In this document: positions 55,524 to 64,000 of the stretch, one piece after another
Layout: each line of letters begins with the position of its first letter
Position numbering within the stretch: the stretch's first letter is position 1
Assembly: GCA_018398585.1 (NCBI GenBank)
Contig: JAGTTD010000007.1
Coordinates: 12,454,320 to 12,518,319, forward strand
Direction: 5' to 3'
From: Simmondsia chinensis
Taxonomy: Eukaryota > Streptophyta > Magnoliopsida > Caryophyllales > Simmondsiaceae
Length of the DNA stretch: 64,000 nt
Notes under the pieces: generated by a model
The model's database searches: none
What the model was told of the DNA's origin: nothing
What the model saw: only the letters and a program-made list of their open reading frames with translations
Made by a program: the position numbers and the translations under genes

Positions 55524-56405
55524 CTATTTACCCTTCACTCTAACAATTCCATTCGCAGCAGACACCTTAAAATCTGCCTTAGAAAAGTTGTTCTTGATGC
55601 TAAATGCTGTGACACATTCTTGAGCAAAACTATCACCATCATAGGACTTATGTACATCATCCATCCAAGAAGGCAGAGCAATTGAAATAGAAAAGAAAGA
55701 GGCTGAATCTTGTCCTTCTTGCATGTGTGATAAGGAATCAGCAACTAGATTCTCTCTTCCCCTGAAATACTTAATGGAGTAGTCAAGCCCCAACATCTTC
55801 ATAAGCCCTTTACGTTGCACCCTCGTGATCTTCTGCTCCAATAAGTACTTAAGGCTTTGATGATCCGTTTTGATAATGAAGTGGTGTCCCTCCAAATAAT
55901 GCCTCCACTTCTTGACTACTATGAGTATTGCTAGATACGTTTTCTCATAGATGGATAAGCTGATGTGTCTTGGGCCAAGTCCTTGACTCAAATAAGCCAC
56001 AGGTCTCCCTCTCTGTGACAACTCTACTCCCACACCAAACCCACTTGCATCAATCTCTAATATGAAGAGAATACTAAAGTCAGGCATAACAAGCACAGGA
56101 GCTGAACACATAGCATTCTTCAACCTTTCAAATGCTTTTTGAGCTGCTTCAGACCAATGAAAAGCATCTTTCTTGAGAAGATCAGTCAATGGCCTAGCAA
56201 TCATACCATAACCTACTATAAACTTGCGGTAGTAGCCAGTTAAGCCCAAGAATCCTCTCAATTGCTCGAGAGAAATGGGAGTTGGCCACTGCTTCATGGC
56301 TGCAATCTTGGCTGGATCAGTGGCTACACCAGCAGATGAGATGATGTGACCCAAATACTCTACTTGACATTGAGCAAAGATGCACTTGGACAGCTTAGCA
56401 TACAA
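55524..56405 (-). pseudogene. chromovirus RT thumb and RNase H
   Basis: The longest surviving open stretch (293 codons) holds KCIFAQCQVEYLGHIIS, LRGFLGLTGYYRKFI, PLTDLLKKDAFHW and the RNase H text LEIDASGFGVGVELSQ, YEKTYLAILIVVKKWRHYL and TDHQSLKYLLEQ. RNase H residues D (EIDAS), E (YEKTYLA) and D (TDHQSL) are present. It is cut off from the RT palm by a frameshift at about 56406-56490. Confidence 0.88.
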
Positions 56406-56487
56406 CTTGTGCTGTCACATGAGCTCAAACACTTGCTTCAGATGATCTAAATGTAAGTCCAATGAAGGTCTATATTCCAAGATTTCA

Positions 56488-56790
56488 TCAAAAAACTAGG
56501 ACAAACTTCCTTAGAAATGGCTTAAAGATTGAGTTCATCAAGGCTTGGAACGTAGTTGGAGCATTGGTCAATTCTAAAGGCATCACCACAAATTCGTAAT
56601 GTCCCTCATGGGTTCTAAAGGCATTCTTATGAATGTCTTGCTCCTTCACTCGAATTTGATAATACCCTTGCCTCAAATCCAGCTTGGAGTAGTAATGTGA
56701 TTCATCTAAATCCAAAAGGTCATCGATAATTGGAATTGGAAAGTTATCCTTAATGGCGAGCACATTCAATTGCCTGTAATCTATACACAT
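56488..56790 (-). pseudogene. chromovirus RT palm, catalytic box mutated
   Basis: Contains [38 protein letters not shown] and [20 protein letters not shown]. The frame ends at FVLVF. In the next frame the catalytic box reads FFDEILEY, where relatives have F-x-DD, so the second aspartate has become glutamate as well as being out of frame. Confidence 0.87.
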
Positions 56791-57361
56791 CCTCGATGAA
56801 CCATCCTTCTTTTTAATAAGGATGACGAGAGAAGCAAATGGACTGTTGCTTTGTCTAATGAATTCAATTTTTAGCAGCTCATCTACCTATCTTTTAATCT
56901 CGCTCTTTTGTGAATGAGGATAGTTGTAAGGCCTCAAATTAACAAGATTAGCATTGGACTTCAACGGAATGACATTGTCAAAGGCTCTTCTTGGAGGAAG
57001 GCAAGTAGGCTGATCAAATACATCACTGAATTCTTGTAATAGCTTGCTTATAGTAGGATCTCAATTCATTTCCCCATCTGTCTCAGCTGTGATAGAAAAC
57101 AAATGTCCTATATCTTGCTTCTTAATGGCTCCTTCCAATTCCTTACCAGACATCAACTGTATTTGGCCTTGTTCCACAATTCCTTGCAACTTAATTGCTT
57201 TGCCATTCATCTCAAAGGATATTGAAAGTTGAACAAAACCAAACACCAAGGGACTAATTGTCTTCATCTAATCAACCCACCCCCAGAACCATATCACAGC
57301 CTCCTAGCTTCAAAACTCTGAAATCATACACAAATGAGTGGCCTTGCATCTGCCAACTAAA

Positions 57362-57556
57362 CTAATTGCACTTCGTTTGTGCCAGCATTGAGTTCTCATC
57401 AGCCACAGTCATAGCTAAGGGACTAGTTTTAATCATTTCACTGCCTATTCTTTTGACAACCTTAGCATCAACAAAGCTATGAGTACTGCCACTTTCAATT
57501 AAGATCAAGAGTGATTTGTGACTAGCTACACCCTTGATTCTTATAGTATTGTGCAT
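57362..57556 (-). pseudogene. chromovirus protease fragment
   Basis: The aspartic protease active-site region reads LIESGSTHSFVD, whereas the family has DSGSTH or DSGATH, so the catalytic Asp is replaced by Glu. It lies between the gag zinc knuckle and RT, as expected. Confidence 0.82.
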
Positions 57557-57575
57557 TACCAGTTAAAGCTTTAGC

Positions 57576-58817
57576 TTAAATTTCCATCTCATTCTCGCTA
57601 GCTTCTACTTCCTCTTCCTCTTCCAATTGATCAATGTACTCCTTCTCTTCCTCTTGTCCAACTGAACCCTCATCTGCCTTAGCTCTAGAAACTGACACGA
57701 GGAGCTTAGGATTGCATTTATGTCCAGAGAAATAACGCTGATTACACTTGAAGCACAATCTCTGAGCCTTTTTCTCCTCCAAACTCAGAGGCTTTGGTGT
57801 ACTCTTACTAGTAGCTTGCACTGCTGGACTAACTTGGCTACTTTTGCTCTTCTAAACATCAGAACTTGCAAAGAAAGTAGCCTCATATAGCTTGGCCTTG
57901 GAGTAAGCCCAGGGCAATGTCAAAGGACTGATTGCTTTAACTAAGTTCTTTATTCTAGGCTTGAGGCCACTGATGAAGCTTGAAACATAATATGCCTCAC
58001 TAGCTCCAGGGTTCACAGACATCATTCTTGCTCTTAAATTCTCAAATTGAGTCATATATTCTCTTACTGAAGTTGTTTGTGTCACTTTATTGAAATTATC
58101 CACCATATACTCAGGGTCCTCATTGCCGAGCCTCTCACAAAATTCATCCACAAATTCAAGCCGTTTATTATCAGGATTGCTAATGAGTAAGCTGTGGAAC
58201 CATACCTCATGCTCTCCTTGTAAATGTACCACGACTAACTCCACTTTCTCTATCTCCAACACATGATAGAAACGAAAGTACCTCTTACACCTTCTAATCC
58301 AAGATTGTGGATGTGATCCATCAAACGTATCAATTTCCACCTTAGGTTGCCTGTAACCAGTGTTCTTGACCACAGTTGCACCTTGAGATTGCTCTCCAGT
58401 AGTTCTTTGATACAAAGGATCAGGAGGCCTGCTGTGATGGCTTGCAGGTGACAAGATTCCAGCTTTAGGAGGCATCGCTTGGCTATCTACTTGCTCTTGA
58501 AGTCCTGCCAATTGTTGTTGCACCTGCTACTGTGAATGATTCACACTTTGAGTTAGATCTCCCACAGATAGCATCAAATCTTGAATCTGCTGTTGAAACT
58601 ATGCCATACAATCATCTGATTCTGAATTCGAAGCTGCAACAGCACCAGTACCAATTCTAACATTGGCCGTAGCTCCAGAAGTGGCTCCCGCAGTAACTCG
58701 AGCATAAGAAGTAGCTTGAGCTCTAGTTGTAACTCCTCTAGCCATTGCTAAAGCTTTCTTGCGTCTAGCCAGGTCAAATTGATCACACAATTGACAATCG
58801 CGCAAAATGAAGTGCAA
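57576..58817 (-). pseudogene. chromovirus gag with zinc knuckle
   Basis: The gag start region (58817-58599, around ARGVTTRAQ) is followed by a long open stretch (58523-57852) with the gag capsid-like text SWIRRCKRYFRFYHV, VVHLQGEHEVWFHSLL and YMTQFENLRARMMS. Then comes a CCHC-type knuckle CFKCNQRYFSGHKC (57821-57576) and an acidic glutamate-rich segment. Stops at about 58524-58600 and 57822-57851 break it. Gag forms the particle and binds RNA. Confidence 0.86.
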
Positions 58818-58866
58818 TTGAGCTAATTAGATCGAACTGTATCAATATTGAAGCAAAATTCAGCAA

Positions 58867-58878
58867 GCTCTGATACTA
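58867..58878 (-). other. primer-binding site of chromovirus
   Basis: TAGTATCAGAGC on the - strand, two bases after the LTR end, matches the initiator tRNA-Met site TGGTATCAGAGC except for one base. Confidence 0.8.
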
Positions 58879-58880
58879 AT

Positions 58881-59211
58881 TGTTATGATTCAAGATCAAC
58901 TTAAATCATAACCTAGGGATAGAAGAGAAATTGAGTTGATGAATACAGAAATTGATAGAAGAAGTAGAGAGAAATTAAGATTGAGAAGGAAGAATCAATA
59001 TGTTTTCATTCAATGAATCAATAAGCAAAGACATTCCAGTCATTTATACTCTTCATCTAATAAGTCAGTAGCCTAGGAAAATATCTAATACTAGCCGACT
59101 TAACCACCAAAAGCCAAGAACAAACTCTTCTAAGCCTTTCCCCCGAAAACACGTTATTCAAATATTACAAGGTTGCCACTGCTACAATTCTCCTAAGATC
59201 AAATCATGACA
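58881..59211 (-). repeat. 5' LTR of chromovirus
   Basis: 331 bp, TGTCATGATTTG at 59211 to AATCATAACA at 58881 on the - strand; it aligns without gaps to the 3' LTR. Confidence 0.92.
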
Positions 59212-60020
59212 GATACACAGTCACATCTGTTTCCCGTACCTCCCTCCATCCTAAAGAAGTCTAACCCTATATTTCACTAACAAACGCCCTCCTCCCAGAG
59301 TAGCGCTTATCCATTATATTATCAGACTGGCAATAGAGACCATGAGGAATCAACTTTTGATCCTCGCGCCCACTTGAAATTTGCAATGGCGGATCTTTCT
59401 TTTAAAATTTAATTATCTCATAATCAATATTGGAATCACATTATAAATTTTATTTAACAATTAAATAAAACCCTAATCGAATTAGATTATTTTAATTATC
59501 TAACCTATGTCATCTAATCTCATTCGATACATTATAAGGATTTTCCTTACAAATAATTGAACTTTTGAATTTTTTAATCTAATTAGACCTATTTGAAAAA
59601 AATTTGCTACTAGATGAAATCAAATATTTCAACAAGTTATATGGCCTTATAACTTTTATTCATACCATACTTAATATTTAACTCTTTAAATATTTTTAAA
59701 TATGTGAACAAAATTTAATAAATATCCTGTTATCAAATAATTAGAATAACATTATTTAATACCTAAAAATTTGAAACACTTAAAGTTTTTTCTAAACTCT
59801 TTTAGAAAAAATCATCACATAATCTTAAATAGGATCTCATCCTAATTACTTATTTATTTATTCAAATTATTTAAATAATAAAAATAGAAAAAGAAAAAAA
59901 ATTTAACTTTGGGGGGCGCCCAGCGTTTTTTTTTTTTCTTTTCTTTTTTTTTTAAATTAAAATTTTAGGATATCCCAGCCACAGCGTTGGGCACTTTTCA
60001 TTATTTAATTTTTTATACTT
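59212..60020. other. AT-rich flank between chromovirus and tandem array
   Basis: The first 150 bp resemble the left flank of the chromovirus (53487-53560: 'gccctcctcccagag' and 'cagactggcaatagag' against 'gctctcctcagggag' and 'tagactggtaaaggag'), so they are probably subrepeats of the host element's untranslated leader. The rest is AT-rich with T runs near 59926-59953. Nothing else was recognised. Confidence 0.45.
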
Positions 60021-61541
60021 TTTTCTTTTATACTATTACTCACATCAAACCTCTAATCTTCTATTTAATATATTAAGTAAAAGTTCCCTACATACTCCAA
60101 ATTCGTCCATCCTCCAAATCCTAATTTTAGAGCTTCTATCAAAAATAAATTATAAAAACCTAACAAATCCCACGTTTTAGTCAACCCCTCAAATCCCACG
60201 TTATACTTCGGAGTTTTAATAGGATCCGGTGACAGCATATTGGGGCCCTCTTTGGTTATTAGGTCTATCATCCTTACCTTATAAATCAAGGAATATCAAA
60301 TCTTTCATTTATAGATAAGAGTGAGAAAAATTTTCTTATGATGCATCATAATGTTAACTATAATTATCTAATTGTCACAAACTGCATACCACATTATCTA
60401 AGGGTAGTTTTTTTATTGTGAATATTTTTACTCACATCAAACCTCTAATCTATTTAATATATTAAGTAAAAGTTTCCTAGTTACTCCAAATTCCTCCATC
60501 CTCCAAATCCTAATTTTTAAGCTTCTATCAAAAATAAATTAAAAAAACGTAACAAATCCTACGTTTTACTCAACCCCTCAAATCCCACGTTATACTTCGA
60601 AGTTCTAATAGGGTCCGGTGATAGCGTATTGGTGCCCACTTTGGTTATTAGGTGTATCCTCTTTACCTTATAAATCAAGGAATATCAAATCCTTCATTTA
60701 TAGATAGGAGTGAGAAAAAATTTCCCATGATGCATCACAATGTTAACTATAATTGTCTAATTGTCACAAACTGCATACCACATTATCTAAGGGCAATTTT
60801 TTTTATTGTGAATAATTTTACTCACATCAAACCTCTAATCTATTTAATGTATTAAGTAAAAGTTCCCTACTTACTCCAAATTCCTTCATCCTCCAAATCC
60901 TAATTTTTAAGGTTCTATCAAAAATAAATTAAAAAAACCTAAAAAATCCCACGTTTTACTCAACCTCTCAAATCCCACGTTATACTATAAAAAAAAAAAA
61001 AATCAAATCCCAAATATTATTCAAATCCCACTTTTATCTCTTCCAAAAAAAGATAAAAACAAATCATCAAATCCTACGTTCTCTCTTCAAAAATAACCAA
61101 CAAACAATTATTATTTATATCCCATGTTACTCTATTCAAACCCATTTTCTCCTCATATCTTTCACTTTCATATGAATCCAATCCAAAATTGGCACTGAAA
61201 AATTGATATCATCCACCACAAATTTAAATTGTCAATAGAAAAAACTATCAAGATTTTCATCATCCCGTAGGTGTTATGGTTACTTGCAAGAGATTTTAAT
61301 TCATCACGTTACAAATTGTAAGTCAAATTTCTTTCATCTTTTGATTCTTCAAGTCAAATTTCCTTTCTCTATACTATATATTTTTTACAAAAATATATGT
61401 TTATCTATTTATTTTATACATATTCAATAAACTTGAAAAAATTTATAAAAATTATAGAATTGATTAGTTAGAATAAATTGAAAAAACACATTAATTTTTT
61501 AACTAAGTCTATATCTATCTCTATTTATTAGGTGTATCCTC

Positions 61542-61783
61542 AAAAAGGAACATACCCCGTGCCTCAAGGTCTCTCGCCTACGTAGGGTCTGGGGGGGTGG
61601 GGTGGATGTACGCAGCCTTCTCCCTTCAAGGTATTCACCTGAAAATAGGCTGTTTTCGAGTCCCTCCAACCTGAGGGTGAGGACTTCCCAAGAGGTCATC
61701 CTTCCTAGTACTGCTCTCGCCCAAGCACGCTTAACTTCGAGTTCTAATGGGATCCGATGACGGCGTGTTGGTGCCCTCTCTGG
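61542..61783 (-). mobile_element. 5S/Au chimeric SINE in array, copy 1
   Basis: 242 bp between 17-bp duplications TTATTAGGTGTATCCTC (61525-61541 and 61784-61800). On the - strand: 5S-like head (GAACTCGAAGTTAAGCGTGC, TTGGGCGAGAGCAGTACTA) and Au-like tail (AAACAGCCTATTTTCAGG, AAGGCTGCGTACATCCACC), ending in an A/T-rich tail 'tatgttccttttt' instead of (TTG)n. The 5S part has a one-base deletion in the CTCCGAAG segment, so it cannot be a normal 5S gene. Confidence 0.9.
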
Positions 61784-62681
61784 TTATTAGGTGTATCCTC
61801 CTTACCTTATAAATCAGGGAATATCAAATCCTTCATTTATAGATAAGAGTGAGAAAAAATTTCCCATGATGCATCACAATGTTAACTATAATTATCTAAT
61901 TGTCACAAACTGCATACCATATTATCTAAGGTAATTTTTTTTATTGTAAATATTTTTACTCACATCAAACCTCTAATATATTTAATGTATTAAGTAGAAG
62001 TTCCCACTTACTCCAAATTCCTCCATCCTCCAAATCCTAATTTTTAAGCTTCTATCAAAAATAAATTAAAAAAATACTAACAAATCCCACGTTTTTCTCA
62101 ACCCTTCAAATCCCACGTTATACTCTAAAAAAAAAAAAAAATCAAATTCGAAATATTATTCAAATCCCACTTTTATCTTTTCACAAAAAAGATAAAAACA
62201 AATCATCAAATCCTACGTTCTCTTCAAAAATAACCAACAAACAACTATTATTTATATCCCATGTTACTCTATTCAAACCCACTTTCTCCTTATATCTTTT
62301 ACTTTCATATGAATCCAAAATCCAAAATTGGCACTGAAAAATTGATATCATCTACCACAAATTTAAATTGTCAATAGCAAAAACTATCAAGATTTTCTTT
62401 ATCCTATACGTGTTATGGTTACTTGCAAGAGATTTTAATTCATCACATTACAAATTGTAAGTCAAATTTCTTTCATCTTTTGACTCTTCAAGTCAAATTT
62501 CCTTTCTCTATACTATATATTTTTTACAAATATATATGTTTATCTATTTATTTTATACATATTCAATAAATTTGAAAAAATTTATAAAAATTATAGAGTT
62601 GATTAGTTAGAATAAATTGAAAAAACACATTAATTTTTTTAAGTAAGTCTATATCTATCTATATTTATTGGGTGTATCCTC

Positions 62682-62925
62682 AAAAAGGAACATACCCTGT
62701 GCCTCAAGGTCTCCCGCCTACGCAGGATCCGGGGGGGGGGGGGGGGGGGTGTACGCAGCCTTCTCCCTTCAGGGTGTTCACCCGAAAATAGGCTGTTTTC
62801 GAGTCCCTCCAACCTAAGGGTGAGGACTTCCCAGGAGGTCACCCATCCTGGTACTACTTTCGCCCAAGCACGCTTAACTTCGGAGTTCTAAAGGGATCCG
62901 GTGACAGTGTTAGTGCCTTCTTTGG
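62682..62925 (-). mobile_element. 5S/Au chimeric SINE in array, copy 2, with 19-G run
   Basis: 244 bp, flanked by TTATTGGGTGTATCCTC (62665-62681) and TTATTAGGTGTATCCTC (62926-62942), one mismatch. Its 5S head is the best preserved (CACCGGATCCC, GAACTCCGAAGTTAAGCGTG, GGATGGGTGACCTCCTGGGA). A 19-G run (62731-62749) replaces the 'ggggggtggggtgg' of the sister copies. Confidence 0.9.
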
Positions 62926-63839
62926 TTATTAGGTGTATCCTCCTTACCTTATAAATCAAGGAATATCAAATCCTTCATTTATAGATAAGAGTGAGAAAAA
63001 ATTTCCCATGATGCATCACAATGTTAACTTTAATTATCTAATTGTCACAAATTGCATACCATATGATCTAAGGTAATTTTTTTATTGTAAATATTTTTAC
63101 TCACATCAAACCTCTAATATATTTATTAATATTAATATATTAAGTAAAAGTTCCCTACTTACTCCAAATTCCTCCATCCTCCAAATCCTAATTTTTAAGC
63201 TTCTATCAAAAATAAATTAAAAAAAAACCTAACAAATCCCACGTTTTACTCAACCTCTCAAATCCCACGTTATACTATAAAAAAAAAAAAAAAAAAAATC
63301 AAATCCCAAATGTTATTCAAATCCCACTTTTATCTCTTCCAAGAAAAGATAAAAACAAATCATCAAATCCTACGTTCTCTCTTCAAAAATAACCAACAAA
63401 CAGTTATTATTTATATCCCATGTTACTCTATTCAAACCCACTTTCTCCTCATATCTTTCACTTTCATATGAATCCAATCCAAAATTGGCACTGAAAAATT
63501 GATATCATCTACCACAAATTTAAATTGTCAATAGCGAAAACTATCAAGATTTTTTTTCATTTTGCACGTGTTATGGTTACTTGCAAGAGATTTTAATTCA
63601 TCACGTTATAAATTGTAAGTCAAATTTCTTTCATCTTTTGATTCTTCAAGTCAAATTTCCTTTCTCTATACTATATATTTTTTACAAAAATATATGTTTA
63701 TCTATTTACTTTATACATATTCAATAAACTTGAAAAAATTTATAAAAATTATAGAATTGATTAGTTAGAATAAATTGAAAAAACACATTAATTTTTTTAA
63801 CGAAGTCTATATCTATCTATATTTATTGGGTGTATCCTC

Positions 63840-64000
63840 AAAAAGGAACATACCCAGTGCCTCAAGGTCTCCCGCCTACGCAGGGTCTGGGGGGGTGGGG
63901 TGGATGTACCCAGCCTTCTCCCTTCAAGATGTTCACCTGAAGATAGGCTGTTTCCGAGTCCCTCCAACCTGAGGGTGAGGACTTCCCAGGAGGTCACCCA
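63840..64000 (-). mobile_element. 5S/Au chimeric SINE in array, copy 3, cut by window edge
   Basis: It follows the duplication TTATTGGGTGTATCCTC (63823-63839) and shows the same Au-like tail and the first bases of the 5S-like head before the window ends inside it. Confidence 0.88.

Larger units (their letters stand above)
53891..59211 (-). mobile_element. Ty3/gypsy chromovirus (Reina-like), inactivated
   Basis: This is a structurally complete element of 5,321 bp: 5' LTR 59211-58881, primer-binding site, gag, protease, RT, RNase H, integrase, chromodomain, polypurine tract and 3' LTR 54221-53891. The order RT, RNase H, integrase with a terminal chromodomain defines chromoviruses. The short LTRs and the integrase text DFIEGLPKSKG suggest the Reina group (inference). 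The LTRs differ at about 21 of 331 positions by my hand count. Stops and frameshifts break the polyprotein, and two catalytic aspartates are changed. No convincing 5-bp target duplication was found (TATAT left, GATAC right). Confidence 0.9.
60020..64000. repeat. tandem array, 1.14-kb and 0.39-kb units, open at right edge
   Basis: The landmark 'cacatcaaacctctaat' recurs at 60041, 60433, 60823, 61961 and 63102, giving spacings of 392, 390, 1138 and 1141 bp. Long units hold an AT-rich body with several 'aaatcccacgtt' motifs and a 5S/Au chimeric SINE. Short units lack most of the SINE and much of the body. There is no protein coding. The array continues past base 64000, so its total size is unknown. 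Confidence 0.93.

Noticed and set aside
53487..59360. Similarity of 53487-53560 and 59290-59350 as a long target-site duplication of the chromovirus
   Set aside because: The stretches are only roughly 65-70% alike by eye and do not touch the LTR borders; they are more likely old subrepeats of the host element.
61680..61783. 5S rRNA gene on the - strand (also at 62820-62925 and 37515-37607)
   Set aside because: The 5S-like part lacks the first 15-20 nucleotides, has indels, and continues into an Au SINE tail between target duplications, so it is a retroposon head and not a functional 5S gene or a 5S gene array.

Overview
The window is plant nuclear DNA, most likely from a eudicot. It holds two intron-containing plant housekeeping or regulatory genes, low-GC intergenic DNA, and nested plant-type LTR retrotransposons, TRIMs, Au-type SINEs and hAT- or Mutator-like miniature elements. 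The species cannot be named from the sequence. Only two host genes are supported. One is a SEUSS-type transcriptional co-regulator (+ strand, 21726-35167, nine coding exons, 881 residues after splicing by eye). The other is the ribosome-maturation factor SBDS (- strand, 43554-36817, five coding exons, 357 residues). They converge tail to tail, with about 1.65 kb between stop codons. The SEUSS protein is a nuclear LIM-binding-domain adaptor that recruits LEUNIG-type corepressors. SBDS releases the anti-association factor eIF6 from 60S subunits. No functional link between the two is evident.

Left part (1-20.5 kb): a decayed SIRE/Maximus-like Ty1/copia element on the - strand runs off the left edge. 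Its integrase region carries an hAT-type MITE, and its LTR abuts a Tat-lineage Ty3/gypsy relic on the + strand that has two RNase H domains. Next come a large Angela-like LTR interrupted by another hAT-type element, a possible gypsy LTR remnant with a TATA box, a complete TRIM with both LTRs and a primer-binding site, and a 1.4-kb long-TIR element with a perfect 9-bp target duplication that was itself hit by an Au SINE.

Centre (20.5-43.7 kb): the two genes. Their introns hold two solo LTRs, several Au SINEs (one reduced to 56 bp between 17-bp target duplications), a second TRIM, MITEs, a 157-bp tandem duplication and a run of 34 G. SEUSS intron 2 begins with GC rather than GT. SBDS intron 4 holds a SINE-like element whose head is derived from 5S rRNA and whose tail is Au-like.

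Right part (43.7-64 kb): hAT-type elements beside the SBDS promoter, a 2.7-kb element with long inverted ends, and a second Angela-like LTR with a broken copia reverse transcriptase behind it. Within that sits a nearly complete but inactivated chromovirus (53891-59211) with two 331-bp LTRs. The last 4 kb is a tandem array of about 1.14-kb units with shortened 0.39-kb variants. Each long unit contains the same 5S/Au chimeric SINE flanked by the same 17-bp target duplication, so the SINE was captured before the array amplified. The chimeric SINE and its spread as part of a satellite-like array are the most unusual content of the window.
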